Shown: piece after piece, positions 24,377 to 34,163 of the stretch
Layout: each line of letters starts with the position of its first letter
How positions within the stretch are numbered: the first letter of the stretch is position 1
Origin: a bacterium
Lineage (GTDB): Bacteria > Armatimonadota > Fimbriimonadia > Fimbriimonadales > Fimbriimonadaceae
DNA: 64,000 nucleotides
Assembly (NCBI GenBank): GCA_027483535.1
Contig: JAIXUN010000004.1
Location: 1 to 64,000 of the forward strand
Direction of reading: 5' to 3'
Notes under the pieces: generated by a model
What the model was told of the DNA's origin: nothing
Databases searched by the model: none
The model's input: the letters and a program-made list of their open reading frames with translations, nothing else
Program-made: the position numbers and the translations under genes

Positions 24377-25996
24377 TTAGATGGGATTGCCGTTTTCGTC
24401 ATAGACCTTGATCCCTGTCGAAGGGGCCGTTGCCTTAGGTGTTACGAATCGCTGCGCTGCGGTCGAGGTTCGCTTCTTTGCGGTGCGTGTTTTGCGCTTG
24501 CCGGTCTTTGCCTTGGTCGCGGTCGTTTTCGTGGCACCGGACTTGGTGGACGCGGTCGACTTGGTGGACTTAGACGATGCTTTCTTGGTCGGCTTGATGG
24601 CGATGACTTCGTTCTTTGCTGCGGCTGCCTTGCGGGCTTTGATCCGTGCGAGTCGTGCCGCACGGGCCTTCTTCATCTGAGCGATGACCGCTGCTTTCTT
24701 GGGATCAACCGTTTTCGAACCCGTCACTGCGTTGGTGGCGGAGGTATCGGTTGTCTTCGCCGTGGCAGTGGCTTTTGCCTTCTTCGCTTTCTTAGCCTTC
24801 ACCGCTTTTGCGGTTCTGGCGGTAAGAGCCGCGTTCAGCTCATCCGCGGAAACCTTTTCACCGTCGCGTCGCTTTCTCCAAACTTCGCCTTTCGGATTCT
24901 TCTCCTCGGCTTTGTTGGTGACGGGCTCCTTCGCCGCGAATACCTCCGACCCAGCGGCATCGGCTTTCTTGCCCATGAGCTTAGTGGGGTTCCCGGCTAC
25001 AAACGCCATGGCGCCGATGACGGTGGCCAGTGCGATGCTGGTGAGCACCGGGCGAGCGTAGACTCCAAGTCCGCCCGGAGCTTTTGCCGCTTGGCTAAGG
25101 GCTTGGGGAATCTGAGTCTCGGCATCTGGAACCTGTCGGGCCAGCTTGAGTGTTTCGAAAATGCTCTTGCGAGGTGCCTTTGCGGGTTTTGCCGCTTCGG
25201 TCACGGATGCTGCCTCGAGTTCGGCTACCACTGCGGGTTCGGCTGCAGCCTGAGCTGCTGCGATTGCGGGCTCGGCCGGCTCTGCACCGGCATTCTGACG
25301 ATCGAGGAACGCCTGAATCAGCGGATTCTCAGCTTCGTCTTGCTCAGGGGCGGTCGACCCTCCAAGGACCTCTTCTTGCTCGGCCAGAACCGACGAGAAC
25401 AAAGGAATCTCAATTGCTGGTTCGGTGGAAGTATTCGCAGAGGAGTCCAGACCATCCGGAAGGCTTTGCTGGGGCGCTGCCTCTGGAGTGGAATCGTCGG
25501 GGTTGTTTTTCTTCTTGAACAAACTTCGTCGAGGCTTCGGCGCAACGGTCTCCGTGGTGGTTGTGCTGTCGGAAACCACTTCTAGGGGCGCGTTGGATTC
25601 GGCCTTGCTCTTGCGGGCTCCGGAAAGAGCCATGCTGAGGTCCAGAACGTTGTCTTCGACTTCTTGCTCGGCGGCGATCACAGCGTGCGTCGGCGGAGCG
25701 ACTCGAAGGGTGGCTTCTTGCTTTCTTGCGAGAGCGCCTTCGACCAATCCTTTCCCACGAGCGATGGTTTGCTTAACGGTTTCCTTTTTAACGGGGTCCG
25801 AACCGGGGGTTTTCTCCTCCAGATTAAGCAACTGAATCAACTCCTTGCGGCGTTGATCGATCATGGTTTTACAGTTTGAGCAGCGAGCAATATGCTCCTC
25901 TAATTGCTTCATCGTTTCGTCGCTCATCCGATCGCCCGCGATGTAGCGGCTGATCTGCGACTTGGCGATTGCGCATTCAAATTCAGAGACGTGCAT
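24377..25996 (-). CDS. zf-HC2 anti-sigma-like membrane protein with Lys/Ala-rich tail
   Basis: The 539-residue protein opens with a putative zinc-binding anti-sigma factor domain: H35, C39 and C42 in EEHIARCSNCK. A long low-complexity acidic/alanine-rich part follows, then one transmembrane helix near residues 315-335 (VLTSIALATVIGAMAFVAG). The C-terminal half is rich in Lys, Ala and Thr (KAKKAKKAKATATAKTTD-like) and would lie outside the cytoplasm if topology follows the anti-sigma model. No ECF sigma gene is adjacent, so the partner is elsewhere or the domain has another role. It is cotranscribed with the STN-domain gene. Confidence 0.75.
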   Translation of the reverse strand: MHVSEFECAIAKSQISRYIAGDRMSDETMKQLEEHIARCSNCKTMIDQRRKELIQLLNLEEKTPGSDPVKKETVKQTIARGKGLVEGALARKQEATLRVAPPTHAVIAAEQEVEDNVLDLSMALSGARKSKAESNAPLEVVSDSTTTTETVAPKPRRSLFKKKNNPDDSTPEAAPQQSLPDGLDSSANTSTEPAIEIPLFSSVLAEQEEVLGGSTAPEQDEAENPLIQAFLDRQNAGAEPAEPAIAAAQAAAEPAVVAELEAASVTEAAKPAKAPRKSIFETLKLARQVPDAETQIPQALSQAAKAPGGLGVYARPVLTSIALATVIGAMAFVAGNPTKLMGKKADAAGSEVFAAKEPVTNKAEEKNPKGEVWRKRRDGEKVSADELNAALTARTAKAVKAKKAKKAKATATAKTTDTSATNAVTGSKTVDPKKAAVIAQMKKARAARLARIKARKAAAAKNEVIAIKPTKKASSKSTKSTASTKSGATKTTATKAKTGKRKTRTAKKRTSTAAQRFVTPKATAPSTGIKVYDENGNPI

Positions 25997-26136
25997 GTTC
26001 TTGTCGACCTCGATTCATCCCACGGACCCTTGGTCCAGTACATTTATCGGGGCGGACGGAAAATTCTTTAGAGGGCTTTGTTAGGTTTTTGAACCGTAAA
26101 ACCTTAACGCTTCGTTCATGCTTTCAGAAGACTCTC

Positions 26137-26760
26137 GTGAGTACACAAAACGACCCTCGGTTGGCGCCCGCTCCCTCGCATCGATATCTCTGGCTGCTGA
26201 GGCTGGTTGTGGCTCCTTTGCTGGTTCTCTTGGGCCCGCTGAGGCGTCGCGGAGCCAATATCCCCAAGGAAGGCGGGGTACTGGTGGTCGCCAATCACCT
26301 TTCAGATTTCGACCCCATTGTGGTTCAGTACCACTGTCGCCGCCCCGTGTTCTTTCTTGCCAAGAGTGAGCTCTTTGAGATGGGTAAGTTGGGCAAGGTG
26401 ATTCGCTGGTTCGGGTGTATCCCTGTAAAGCGAGGTGAGGCGGATCGTGCCGCGCTTCGACACGCCATCGATCGCCTAAAAGCGGGTCAGGTGGTGGTCA
26501 TTTTTCCCGAGGGTCAGCTCTCTTCGAGCGGGGAACTTCAAGAGCTGAAGTCCGGCTTTGCCTTGATCGTTCGAGCGGCGGGAGTCCCGGTGGTTGTGTG
26601 TAAGTTAACGGGCACAAACCGGATCATTCCGTACGGAAAGGTGACCCCTCGACCTGCGCTTGGAGGTGTCTCTTCCCAATGGTCGGAACCGAACTTCTTC
26701 AACGAAAAAGCCTCGACCGAGGAGATTGTCTCCAAGATCGAGGCCTGTTTGAGAGCCTAA
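26137..26760 (+). CDS. plsC: 1-acyl-sn-glycerol-3-phosphate acyltransferase (PlsC family)
   Basis: PlsC transfers an acyl chain to lysophosphatidic acid to give phosphatidic acid at the inner membrane. The 207-residue form starting at GTG 26137 fits the family; the open frame reaches 25969 but would overlap the divergent zf-HC2 gene and encodes unrelated residues. NHLSDFD is the HX4D catalytic motif, FPEGQLSSSG is the motif-III equivalent, and GxIPVKRG-like GCIPVKRGEADR is motif II. An N-terminal hydrophobic helix (LLRLVVAPLLVLLGPL) should anchor it to the membrane. Confidence 0.9.
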   Translation: MSTQNDPRLAPAPSHRYLWLLRLVVAPLLVLLGPLRRRGANIPKEGGVLVVANHLSDFDPIVVQYHCRRPVFFLAKSELFEMGKLGKVIRWFGCIPVKRGEADRAALRHAIDRLKAGQVVVIFPEGQLSSSGELQELKSGFALIVRAAGVPVVVCKLTGTNRIIPYGKVTPRPALGGVSSQWSEPNFFNEKASTEEIVSKIEACLRA

Positions 26761-26764
26761 CCGG

Positions 26765-27229
26765 TTAGAACGCTCGACCGTACGGAGTGCGGTTTTGCGT
26801 GTTGACGCTGTTGGGCGAGTTCGGTTGGTGATCCTTGCTCTTGAGCTGTCGGGGGAAAGCGGTTTCCTCACCGTTGAGCTGGAACGAAGGGCTTTGCTCG
26901 TGGTTCCGGAAGCCGTAGTCCACCAGGATGACCATGAGCACGGGCAGCCAAAGGAAGCCCAAGAACGCGAACATCTTGCCGAGCGTGCTGGCGAACTTCA
27001 CGTGCATGAAGTTCCAGACAACGAATCCGGCCTTCACAAACGCGATCGTCAGTGCGATCACATTGGCGATGATGTAAGTGCCACCCCAGTTGTACTTGTA
27101 GGCCGCGATGGTGAGAATCATTCCTACAGTAAGAACCGCACCGGTCTTGAAGTAGAAGCTGAGCGGTTGCACGTGGTGACCGTGGTCTCCGTGTGCATGA
27201 GCGGCGGCTTGAAGCGGACTAGATGCCAT
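26765..27229 (-). CDS. ctaF: Cytochrome c oxidase subunit IV (CtaF-like)
   Basis: A 154-residue protein with three transmembrane segments (TGAVLTVGMILTIAAYKY, YIIANVIALTIAFVKAGFVVWNFMHV, MFAFLGFLWLPVLMVILVDYGF). The pattern VKAGFVVWNFMHVKF is typical of bacterial oxidase subunit IV. It is the last gene of the respiratory operon, three bases after ctaE. It probably stabilises the caa3 complex. A histidine-rich N-terminus (HAHGDHGHH) is present, and the last ~40 residues form a polar tail. Confidence 0.88.
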   Translation of the reverse strand: MASSPLQAAAHAHGDHGHHVQPLSFYFKTGAVLTVGMILTIAAYKYNWGGTYIIANVIALTIAFVKAGFVVWNFMHVKFASTLGKMFAFLGFLWLPVLMVILVDYGFRNHEQSPSFQLNGEETAFPRQLKSKDHQPNSPNSVNTQNRTPYGRAF

Positions 27230-27232
27230 AAC

Positions 27233-27988
27233 TTAGTGACCTCCTCCACCCGAGGCGTGCGCAGCGAGCGCATCTGGCCGGGGCATGAGATAGAACAGGG
27301 GATACAGGAAGATCCAAACGAGGTCGACGAAGTGCCAGTACAGACCCACCAGTTCGGTTGGGATGTAGTCTTCGGTCACCATCGGATTCTTCTTCCACCA
27401 CATGTGCATCAGCTTTCCGATGATGAGCATTCCCACCACAACGTGAACACCGTGCAGACCCGTCATGGCGAAGTAGAGACCGAAGAACATTTGCGCCTTG
27501 TTTAGGTTGGCGCCATGCAGAATCTCGGCGTTCTTCGTGAACGTGGGTCCGGGATACAGGTTCTCGTGGAACTTGCCCGTGTACTCGAAGTACTTGATGA
27601 CCATGAAGATGGCGGCGCAGACCATGACTCCGCCCAAGAGCCTCAAGACAACCTTGCGGTCCTTGAGCTGAGCGGCGCGAACTGCAAGCGCCATGAACAA
27701 TGAAGAAACCAGCAGGTTAAACGTGTTCACGCCACCCATCACGTAGTCCAGGTGCTCGTGCGCTAGGAACCAGTCTTGAGAGTAGGCGTATCGGTACAGC
27801 CCGTAAATCAAGAACAGCGCACCGAAGAACATGACTTCGGTGACGAGGAACGTCCACATGCCAACAATGTAGGAATCGTTCTGTTGTTCTAAGTCGATGT
27901 ACTGGTGGAAGACGCCACCGGGCCCATGATGTTCATCATGGGCTCCGTGGTGTCCGTCACCATGGCCAGGGTGGGTGATCGATGCCAT
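27233..27988 (-). CDS. ctaE: Cytochrome c oxidase subunit III
   Basis: The 251-residue product has a histidine-rich start (HPGHGDGHHGAHDEHH) and about six transmembrane helices. Family signatures include MWTFLVTEVMFFGALF and GLYFAMTGLHGVHVVVGM, then YWHFVDLVWIFLYPLFYL at the end. Subunit III stabilises the oxidase and supports proton uptake. It is spaced by six bases from ctaD. Confidence 0.95.
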   Translation of the reverse strand: MASITHPGHGDGHHGAHDEHHGPGGVFHQYIDLEQQNDSYIVGMWTFLVTEVMFFGALFLIYGLYRYAYSQDWFLAHEHLDYVMGGVNTFNLLVSSLFMALAVRAAQLKDRKVVLRLLGGVMVCAAIFMVIKYFEYTGKFHENLYPGPTFTKNAEILHGANLNKAQMFFGLYFAMTGLHGVHVVVGMLIIGKLMHMWWKKNPMVTEDYIPTELVGLYWHFVDLVWIFLYPLFYLMPRPDALAAHASGGGGH

Positions 27989-27994
27989 GTTTCT

Positions 27995-29677
27995 TTAGCT
28001 TTTCGCTCCGGCTAGTTTAGCCATGAGCTCCTCGTGCTCGCCAACCGGGTCGAAATCGTAGACCTCGTCGGTCACGATCGGCACGGTTTCGAAGTTAACG
28101 GTGATAGGAGGCGACTGGGTTTCCCACTCCAGTCCGTGAGCGCCCCAGGGGTTTGCTCCAGCCTTCTCGCCGGTGAAGAGAGACTTCACCAGGTAGAAGA
28201 TCGGCACGGCAAAGCCCAGTCCAAGAGCGGTTGCTCCTGCAGAGGACATGAGGTGATACGGTTGGAACTCCGGAGCGAAGTAGTAGTAGTGATAGCGTCG
28301 GGGCATACCCATGAAGCCCATCACGAACTGCGGGAAGAACGTCAGGTTGAAGCCTACGAACACCAGCACGGCGTTCCACTTTGCCACGCTCTCGTTGTAC
28401 AGTCGACCCGTCATCTTGGGCCACCAGAAGTGCAGTCCACCGAGGAATGCAGTGATGGTGCCACCGACCATGACGTAGTGGAAGTGCGCAACGATGAAGT
28501 AGGTCGCGGTGAGGTGAATGTCGGTCGAGACGGTCGCCAGGTGAAGACCCGTGACGCCTCCGACGGTGAACAGACCCATGAACGCGATGGCGTAGATCAT
28601 CGGGGCATCCAGTCGGATGTTGCCCTTGTACATCGTCGCGGTCCAGTTAAAGATCTTGATCGCGGAAGGAACTGCCAACAGGTACGTGATCAGCGAGAAG
28701 ACGATGCTTTGATACATCGACTGGCTGGACACGAACATGTGGTGGCCCCAGACCAAGAAGCCTAGGAACGCGATCGCGAGCGAGGAGAACGCGATGAAGT
28801 GGTATCCGAACACGCGCTTGCGGCTGAAGTTGGTGATCAACTCCGAGATAACGCCGAACGCGGGCAGGATCATGATGTACACCGCCGGGTGGCTATAGAA
28901 CCAGAAGAGGTGTTGGAAGAGAACGGGGTCTCCACCAAGCTCCGGCGAGAAGATCGGCAACTTGAACGTTCGCTCGAACACGACGCAAAGGAGCGTGATC
29001 GCAACCACAGGCGTTCCAAGGATCATGACGACAGCCGTTGCATAGTTCGCCCATACAAACAGCGGAAGTCGGAACCAGGTCATGCCGGGTGCCCGCATCT
29101 TGTGCACGGTGACAATGAAGTTCATACCCGTGGTGATGGAGGCAAAGCCCGCCAAGAAGATGCCCGTGATGGCAAGCGAGACGTTGGTGTTGGAGTAAAG
29201 GCTGGAGTAGGGCGTGTAGAACGTCCAACCCGTGTCGACTCCTCCGTTGACCAATGCCGCAAGAACCAGCGCGCCACCCGCGTTGAACAGGTACCAGCTA
29301 AGGAGGTTCAAGCGAGGGAAGGCGAGGTCGCGAGCGCCGATCATCATCGGCAGCAAGAAGTTGCCCAGGGTTGCCGGAATAACCGCAACCAAGAACAAGA
29401 AGACCATGATGATGCCGTGAGCCGAGAAGACCTTGTTATAGGTTTCCGATTCCAGCACGTTTCCGGCAGGTGCGATCAGCTCGTAGCGGATCAAACCTGC
29501 GAATGCGCCACCCAGTCCAAAGAAGAACGTGATGGAGATTAGATACAGAATGGCAATGCGCTTATGGTCTGTGGTCAGCAACCACGACTTAAGCGTATGC
29601 CCGTTTGTCAGATAGTTCTGTTCAACCTTTGGCGAACCGTCAAGTCCGCCAATCGGTGTTGTTACCGTTGTGCTCAT
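27995..29677 (-). CDS. ctaD: caa3-type cytochrome c oxidase subunit I
   Basis: Subunit I holds heme a and the heme a3-CuB site where O2 is reduced. The 560-residue protein has 12 predicted helices. [17 protein letters not shown] contains the CuB histidine and the cross-linked tyrosine. MVWGHHMF-like WGHHMFVSS gives the two further CuB histidines, and HFHYVMVGG the heme ligands. The YSHP motif replaces the glutamate of A1-type enzymes (HPEVY), which marks an A2-type D-channel. It lies one base from the end of ctaC and has a strongly conserved core. Confidence 0.97.
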   Translation of the reverse strand: MSTTVTTPIGGLDGSPKVEQNYLTNGHTLKSWLLTTDHKRIAILYLISITFFFGLGGAFAGLIRYELIAPAGNVLESETYNKVFSAHGIIMVFLFLVAVIPATLGNFLLPMMIGARDLAFPRLNLLSWYLFNAGGALVLAALVNGGVDTGWTFYTPYSSLYSNTNVSLAITGIFLAGFASITTGMNFIVTVHKMRAPGMTWFRLPLFVWANYATAVVMILGTPVVAITLLCVVFERTFKLPIFSPELGGDPVLFQHLFWFYSHPAVYIMILPAFGVISELITNFSRKRVFGYHFIAFSSLAIAFLGFLVWGHHMFVSSQSMYQSIVFSLITYLLAVPSAIKIFNWTATMYKGNIRLDAPMIYAIAFMGLFTVGGVTGLHLATVSTDIHLTATYFIVAHFHYVMVGGTITAFLGGLHFWWPKMTGRLYNESVAKWNAVLVFVGFNLTFFPQFVMGFMGMPRRYHYYYFAPEFQPYHLMSSAGATALGLGFAVPIFYLVKSLFTGEKAGANPWGAHGLEWETQSPPITVNFETVPIVTDEVYDFDPVGEHEELMAKLAGAKS

Positions 29678-30802
29678 TTATTGATCACCCACTTTTTCAG
29701 CGGCCATGGCTCCCACCGCGTTCATTTTGTTGCCGCGCTTCGTTGGCGTTGCGTCGGCTCGCTGGGAGTTGAATTGCATGGCTCCGACGTAATTCCCCGC
29801 GGTCCCTTCGGAGATGCGACTCTCCTTGGCTGCAAGAGCACTCGACATCGCAGGTTCAGAAGCCGCCGGATTGGCTCCCGATTTAATATACGCAAGTAGG
29901 GACACAACTTCCTCTTCCGTCAACTGACCCTCGTAGGCGGACATCGAGTTGATGTAGCCCTTGGTGATCTTGTTGGACGGGCGAAGAATGGCTTCGCGGA
30001 GGTAAGTCTCGTCGGCAATGTATCTAGCCCCATCTGTCATCACACGGGTTTTCCCGTAGATGCCCGCAAGGCTGGGGGCGCGTTGGTTATCGGCACCGCC
30101 GTGGCAGTTGTTACAACCAACCTTGTTGAAAATCTTCTCTCCCGCTTGGGCAACGGTGAGGGTTTGCGGTTTGCTTCCGTTGTTCGCAAGCCAGTCGGCG
30201 TACTCACGCGGGTCCAATACCACCACTCGACCACCCATCTCGGAGTGTTGGGTTCCGCAGTACATGTTGCAGAACAGGTGATACTCGCCCTTCTTGGTAG
30301 GCGTGAACCACATTTGGGTGTAGCGACCCGGGACCACCATGTATTGCACGCGGAATGCAGGAATGTAGAACGCGTGAATAACGTCTTGCGAGATCATGGT
30401 CAGCTTGACCGGCTTGCCCATCGGAACGTGCAGCGTGTTGTTCTCGCGAACACCGTTCGGGTGCTGGACATGCCACATCCACTGCTTACCGATGACGAAG
30501 ATCTCCATGGCATCCTTCGGCGGGGTGCGCATGTCGATGTAAACCTTGGTGCCCCATCCAAAGAACGCCAGACCCAAGATGGTGGGAATGATGATCCAGG
30601 AGAGCTCCAGCGCCAGGTTCTCGTACATCGGGCGCGATCGGTCGGCCTTGGTGCCTCGTCGATATTTGAGCGCAAAGAAGACCACCAAGAACGAGACAAT
30701 GAGCGTGAACAACACGGCCAAGAACGTGATGGCGTAAAACAGCGCATCGTGTTCACCGGCGAAGTTGGACGCCGCGGGCGGAGTCATCGGAAAGTTAAAC
30801 AT
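29678..30802 (-). CDS. ctaC: caa3 oxidase subunit II with fused cytochrome c domain
   Basis: A 374-residue protein. Two transmembrane helices near the N-terminus (ITFLAVLFTLIVSFLVVFFAL; LSWIIIPTILGLAFFGW) are followed by the periplasmic cupredoxin domain with the CuA site CNMYCGTQHSEM. A class I cytochrome c domain follows, with heme site CNNCH and a distal methionine in YINSMSAYEG. This fusion defines the caa3 type: electrons reach CuA through the covalent heme c. The C-terminal ~70 residues are a low-complexity extension. The next gene, ctaD, starts one base after its stop. Confidence 0.96.
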   Translation of the reverse strand: MFNFPMTPPAASNFAGEHDALFYAITFLAVLFTLIVSFLVVFFALKYRRGTKADRSRPMYENLALELSWIIIPTILGLAFFGWGTKVYIDMRTPPKDAMEIFVIGKQWMWHVQHPNGVRENNTLHVPMGKPVKLTMISQDVIHAFYIPAFRVQYMVVPGRYTQMWFTPTKKGEYHLFCNMYCGTQHSEMGGRVVVLDPREYADWLANNGSKPQTLTVAQAGEKIFNKVGCNNCHGGADNQRAPSLAGIYGKTRVMTDGARYIADETYLREAILRPSNKITKGYINSMSAYEGQLTEEEVVSLLAYIKSGANPAASEPAMSSALAAKESRISEGTAGNYVGAMQFNSQRADATPTKRGNKMNAVGAMAAEKVGDQ

Positions 30803-30810
30803 GGTTATCT

Positions 30811-31791
30811 TTAAGCGGCCGCTCCTCCGCGCGGCATTTTGTTCTTATCGTTCTTGTTCATGATGAAAATGAATCCGGCGATCGCGAAGACGGTGAGAAC
30901 GCCTGCGATTTTAACCACTCGATCTACCACCACGGTGTATTTCCCGGAAGTTGGGTCGAGCATGATGCAACCGAGCAGGTAGGTCTCGCCCCGAGGTCCG
31001 ACCTCATTGGCAGCGGCGCGGTTGATGTTTTTTCGCACGATGAGCGTGGGGTATTCGTATCCCGTGATGTAGCTGCTTACCTTCCCTTCTGGGGTGAGGA
31101 AGGCAACCGCCGACGGGTGGAAAACCCAGTTGAGCTTCTCGTCAAAGGTGTATTTGAAGCCGATGGCGTCGGTGATCTTCTTGACTTCTTCCGGCTTGCC
31201 GGTGAAGAACTTCCAACCACTGTCGACAACCGCAGCCGCCTTGTTCTTATCCTCGTCGCTGAGCTTGCGCCAACCCATGTTGAAGACCTGCATGATCTTG
31301 GCTCGCTCGGCGCGGGCAAGGTCGGAAGTCTCCTTCGGGTGGATGCTGATGACGGCGATATCGAAGTCTCGACCCGGGATCACTCGCTGTAGACCCTCGT
31401 TGTCGCGGACGAATCGCTTATCGTCCAGCAGACTGGTCTCTTTGGTGAGCATCTTGATGAGGCCGTGAAGTTCTTGCTCGCAAACGCCGTTGCATGCGAA
31501 GAAGATCGGCATGAGCAAGACGGGTCGCTTCTTCTCGAACATCGATCCGAAGGTGACCTCTTCGCCCTTTTCATTCACCAACTTAGCGTCCATGGGCACC
31601 ATGGATCCCAGCGAAGGTTTCAGATCCAACTTCTGGAGGAAGTTGTTCTGCGCGCTCGGCTGGTTTGCAGGGACCGGGCGCACGTTGCCGCCCGCCGCAG
31701 GGTTTTGTGCCGCGACCAAACCCGACGCCAATCCGACCATTGCGACAGCAAGGGCTCGGAGGGATCGGGCGGTGTTAGACGTTGGTTTCAT
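30811..31791 (-). CDS. SCO1/SenC-family copper chaperone
   Basis: The 326-residue protein has a signal peptide (ALAVAMVGLASGLVAAQ) and a thioredoxin-like SCO domain with the copper site CNGVC and the later histidine in WVFHPSAVAFLTP. A C-terminal transmembrane helix (VLTVFAIAGFIFIMN) is added. It should deliver copper to the CuA site of CtaC, whose gene is 8 bp downstream. The N-terminal extension before the SCO domain is Asn/Pro-rich. Confidence 0.92.
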   Translation of the reverse strand: MKPTSNTARSLRALAVAMVGLASGLVAAQNPAAGGNVRPVPANQPSAQNNFLQKLDLKPSLGSMVPMDAKLVNEKGEEVTFGSMFEKKRPVLLMPIFFACNGVCEQELHGLIKMLTKETSLLDDKRFVRDNEGLQRVIPGRDFDIAVISIHPKETSDLARAERAKIMQVFNMGWRKLSDEDKNKAAAVVDSGWKFFTGKPEEVKKITDAIGFKYTFDEKLNWVFHPSAVAFLTPEGKVSSYITGYEYPTLIVRKNINRAAANEVGPRGETYLLGCIMLDPTSGKYTVVVDRVVKIAGVLTVFAIAGFIFIMNKNDKNKMPRGGAAA

Positions 31792-31832
31792 GTTGTTCCG
31801 TGGGCGCTTCTTCAGATCTTTCGAATGCTTCC

Positions 31833-32333
31833 TTAATTACCGTTTGCCTCAGGCGACAACGCGTTTTGCGGAATGGTGTTTCCAAGCGTTTTGGCTTCGA
31901 TCGATTGACCTGTAGAGACACCTCTTTCTACGACTAAGTCGATCGCTCGCTCAACCGGAATTCGGACTCGGCCCTTCGATTTATCCAGCCAGGCAGTCTC
32001 TTCCATGGCTTTCAATTCGTCTTGGCGAAGCACCTGAATGTCCACCTTGGTGGTGACGTTGTCTTGAAGAACCATTCGCTGGGTTTTGCCATCGAAGTTC
32101 ATCTCCGCGCCAACGGGCTTCGTACGAACCGGGGTCGTTCCAGACTGAGCCACCTGAACCGGCGCCATCAATCGATAGATCAAGAAGTAGCCGATTGTGA
32201 AGGCAACGATTCCGAAGACGGCAAAGCCGGCCGACCACTTGAGGAGCTGCTTCTTGTCGATGTCTCGACGCTCGTAGCCCATCTCCCTTAAGACATCGGG
32301 ATCGATCGGTTCTGGGTTGTGATTAGTGTGCAT
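31833..32333 (-). CDS. Single-pass membrane protein of the ACIII/caa3 operon
   Basis: A 166-residue protein with one transmembrane helix (WSAGFAVFGIVAFTIGYFLIY, residues 33-53) and a periplasmic domain. LQDNVTTKVDIQVLRQDE and GRVRIPVERAIDLVVERG are the recurrent pattern of small proteins found next to SCO and oxidase genes in Acidobacteria and Bacteroidetes. Its function is not established; assembly or stabilisation of the oxidase/ACIII supercomplex is plausible. Its start overlaps the end of actF by 11 bp. Confidence 0.75.
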   Translation of the reverse strand: MHTNHNPEPIDPDVLREMGYERRDIDKKQLLKWSAGFAVFGIVAFTIGYFLIYRLMAPVQVAQSGTTPVRTKPVGAEMNFDGKTQRMVLQDNVTTKVDIQVLRQDELKAMEETAWLDKSKGRVRIPVERAIDLVVERGVSTGQSIEAKTLGNTIPQNALSPEANGN

Positions 32334-33561
32334 GGAGCTTCATCTCCTGGAGTCGTCGGTCGTAGCCCGGCAGAAGCGGAGCCTTCTCGATTCGTCGAGA
32401 CCACACGGCAAACCAAATGGCGCCGATGGTGAGGAAAGCCAGTGCGTCGTGAAGCGTCGGGACAGCCGTCGGGGTCGCTCGGTGAGGAACGGCCGCGCCG
32501 ATGATCCAGAACAGGTCCACGATTCGGAATACAAAGATCCAACCTGCAATTCGAGCGAGTCGAATTGGGTAGCGCTTGATTCGCGGCGAGAGCAGCGTCA
32601 TGAACGGCACCAACCAGCAGCCGATCATGGTCGAAGCGCCAATGGCGGCCCAACCCAGACCTGCGTCCGATCCTCGGTGCACATAGAACGTGGTGGTCTC
32701 TGGCAAGTTACCGTTCCAGATGATGAGGAGCTGCGACAACGAGGTGTAACCCCAAAGCATCGTGAGAACGAACATCATGTTGCCGAGGTCCTTGGTGAGG
32801 GCCGGAGCAACCACTTCGTTGTAAGGCTTCTTGGTTGCGTTCAAGCAGACCAAAAGCGTGGTGAGCGAGAGAGCGGCTTGCGCTCCTCCGACCATGAGCC
32901 ACAAACCGTAGATAGTGGAGTACCAGTGCGGCGTGAGCGACATGCCCCAGTCGGTGACAGCGAAGGTGAGCGTGAGAACGAAGATGAGGATGCCAGGGGT
33001 TGCCCAGTTGGCTCGTCGTTGCTCTTCGTTCTTGTCGCCCGTCTTCTCTTGTCGAAGTCCGGAGGCGCGGAGTCCTGCGGAAAGAGCGGCCCAGAGCAAC
33101 ATGAACGCGATCACTCGAATGGTGAAGTGAGTCGTATTCAGGTACGGAGCCTTCTTTCGAAGGATGTAGTCGATGTGGTTCGGGTCCGCCCACTCGTAAA
33201 CCTGCGGGAGGTTGAGGAGAACCGGAACGAACACCAAGAAAAGCGTCAGCCACATTTGCCAGCTAGAACCCGCTTCCATCAGTCGAACGACTGCGGAGGT
33301 CCAGCTACCTTTGACCGAGTTGTAAAGAAGGTTCAGACCGAGACAGCCAAGCGAAAGAAGCGCCCAGAACATGAATGCGAACACCCACGAGTTGAGCATG
33401 TACTGCTGTTGGTTGGTACCGAACATCACCACCGCCGAGGCGATGCCGAGAACGATCGCCAAAAGGGTCGAAATGTTCTTCAGCTTTCCGCCACGAAGGA
33501 AGGACGGCTGATCCGATTCCACCACGGGCACGGCGTTAGGGTTACTTACCGTTGCGCTCAC
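32323..33561 (-). CDS. actF: Alternative complex III, quinol-interacting membrane subunit ActF
   Basis: A 412-residue, about ten-helix integral membrane protein of the NrfD/PsrC-like ActF type. It lies in the canonical actABCDEF order and shows the typical LVPFMTLLSPRIKRYP and YSTIYGLWLMVGGAQAA segments. ACIII oxidises menaquinol and passes electrons to cytochrome c or directly to the caa3 oxidase encoded downstream. Its start overlaps the end of actE by four bases. Confidence 0.93.
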   Translation of the reverse strand: MSATVSNPNAVPVVESDQPSFLRGGKLKNISTLLAIVLGIASAVVMFGTNQQQYMLNSWVFAFMFWALLSLGCLGLNLLYNSVKGSWTSAVVRLMEAGSSWQMWLTLFLVFVPVLLNLPQVYEWADPNHIDYILRKKAPYLNTTHFTIRVIAFMLLWAALSAGLRASGLRQEKTGDKNEEQRRANWATPGILIFVLTLTFAVTDWGMSLTPHWYSTIYGLWLMVGGAQAALSLTTLLVCLNATKKPYNEVVAPALTKDLGNMMFVLTMLWGYTSLSQLLIIWNGNLPETTTFYVHRGSDAGLGWAAIGASTMIGCWLVPFMTLLSPRIKRYPIRLARIAGWIFVFRIVDLFWIIGAAVPHRATPTAVPTLHDALAFLTIGAIWFAVWSRRIEKAPLLPGYDRRLQEMKLHAH

Positions 33562-34163
33562 TTAACGGCCACCTTCTCTTCTGTGTTGGTCATGGCTAGT
33601 TTTGCTTTGCCTTCCGCGTCGGCATCCTCCACGGTGGCATTTTGGCTAAGTTGCAAAGCCTTGATGTAGGCAACAATCGCCCATCGATCTTGCGGCTCCA
33701 CACGAGATGCGTAGCTGTACATGGCACCGTAGCCGTTGGTGATCACGTCGTAGAAGTGACCCACCGGCATCTTGCGAAGGCGATCCGTGTGATAGTTGCC
33801 CACGGGTCGCTTCAGTTGGAATCCGCGCAGGGCGATCATGCCCTTACCGTCTCCGGTTCGACCGTGGCAAGGCGAGCAGTAGATGTCGTATCGCTCTTGA
33901 CCGCGCTTCACGAGGTCTTTGGTGACTTCTACCGGAATCTTGTCCAGCCACTTGCCGTTCTCAGCTCCGGTGAAGAACGCCCCATCCTCGCGAAGGTGAT
34001 CGCGAGCGATCGTTCCGGGAAGGAGCGGTCGCGACGCTTGACCGTCGGCGAAGAACTCGCTGGCGTCCAGCGGCTCGTGCTTCGGCTGTCGCCACATGTC
34101 GGTGTGACAACCTGCGACGCTCATGGCAACCAGGCCAAGCAATCCAATCTTTAGGGACTTCAT
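33558..34163 (-). CDS. actE: Alternative complex III monoheme cytochrome c subunit ActE
   Basis: A 201-residue lipoprotein (signal GLVAMSVAGC, lipobox VAGC) with one class I cytochrome c domain: CSPCH heme site and a methionine ligand in YGAMYSYASR. It is the likely electron exit of the complex on the periplasmic side. It overlaps actF by four bases and shares one base with the end of actD. Confidence 0.93.
   Translation of the reverse strand: MKSLKIGLLGLVAMSVAGCHTDMWRQPKHEPLDASEFFADGQASRPLLPGTIARDHLREDGAFFTGAENGKWLDKIPVEVTKDLVKRGQERYDIYCSPCHGRTGDGKGMIALRGFQLKRPVGNYHTDRLRKMPVGHFYDVITNGYGAMYSYASRVEPQDRWAIVAYIKALQLSQNATVEDADAEGKAKLAMTNTEEKVAVK

Noticed and set aside
32326-33669. Plus-strand open frame of 447 codons
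   Set aside because: Shadow of actF/actE; very rich in Arg, Glu and His, as is usual for antisense of membrane proteins.
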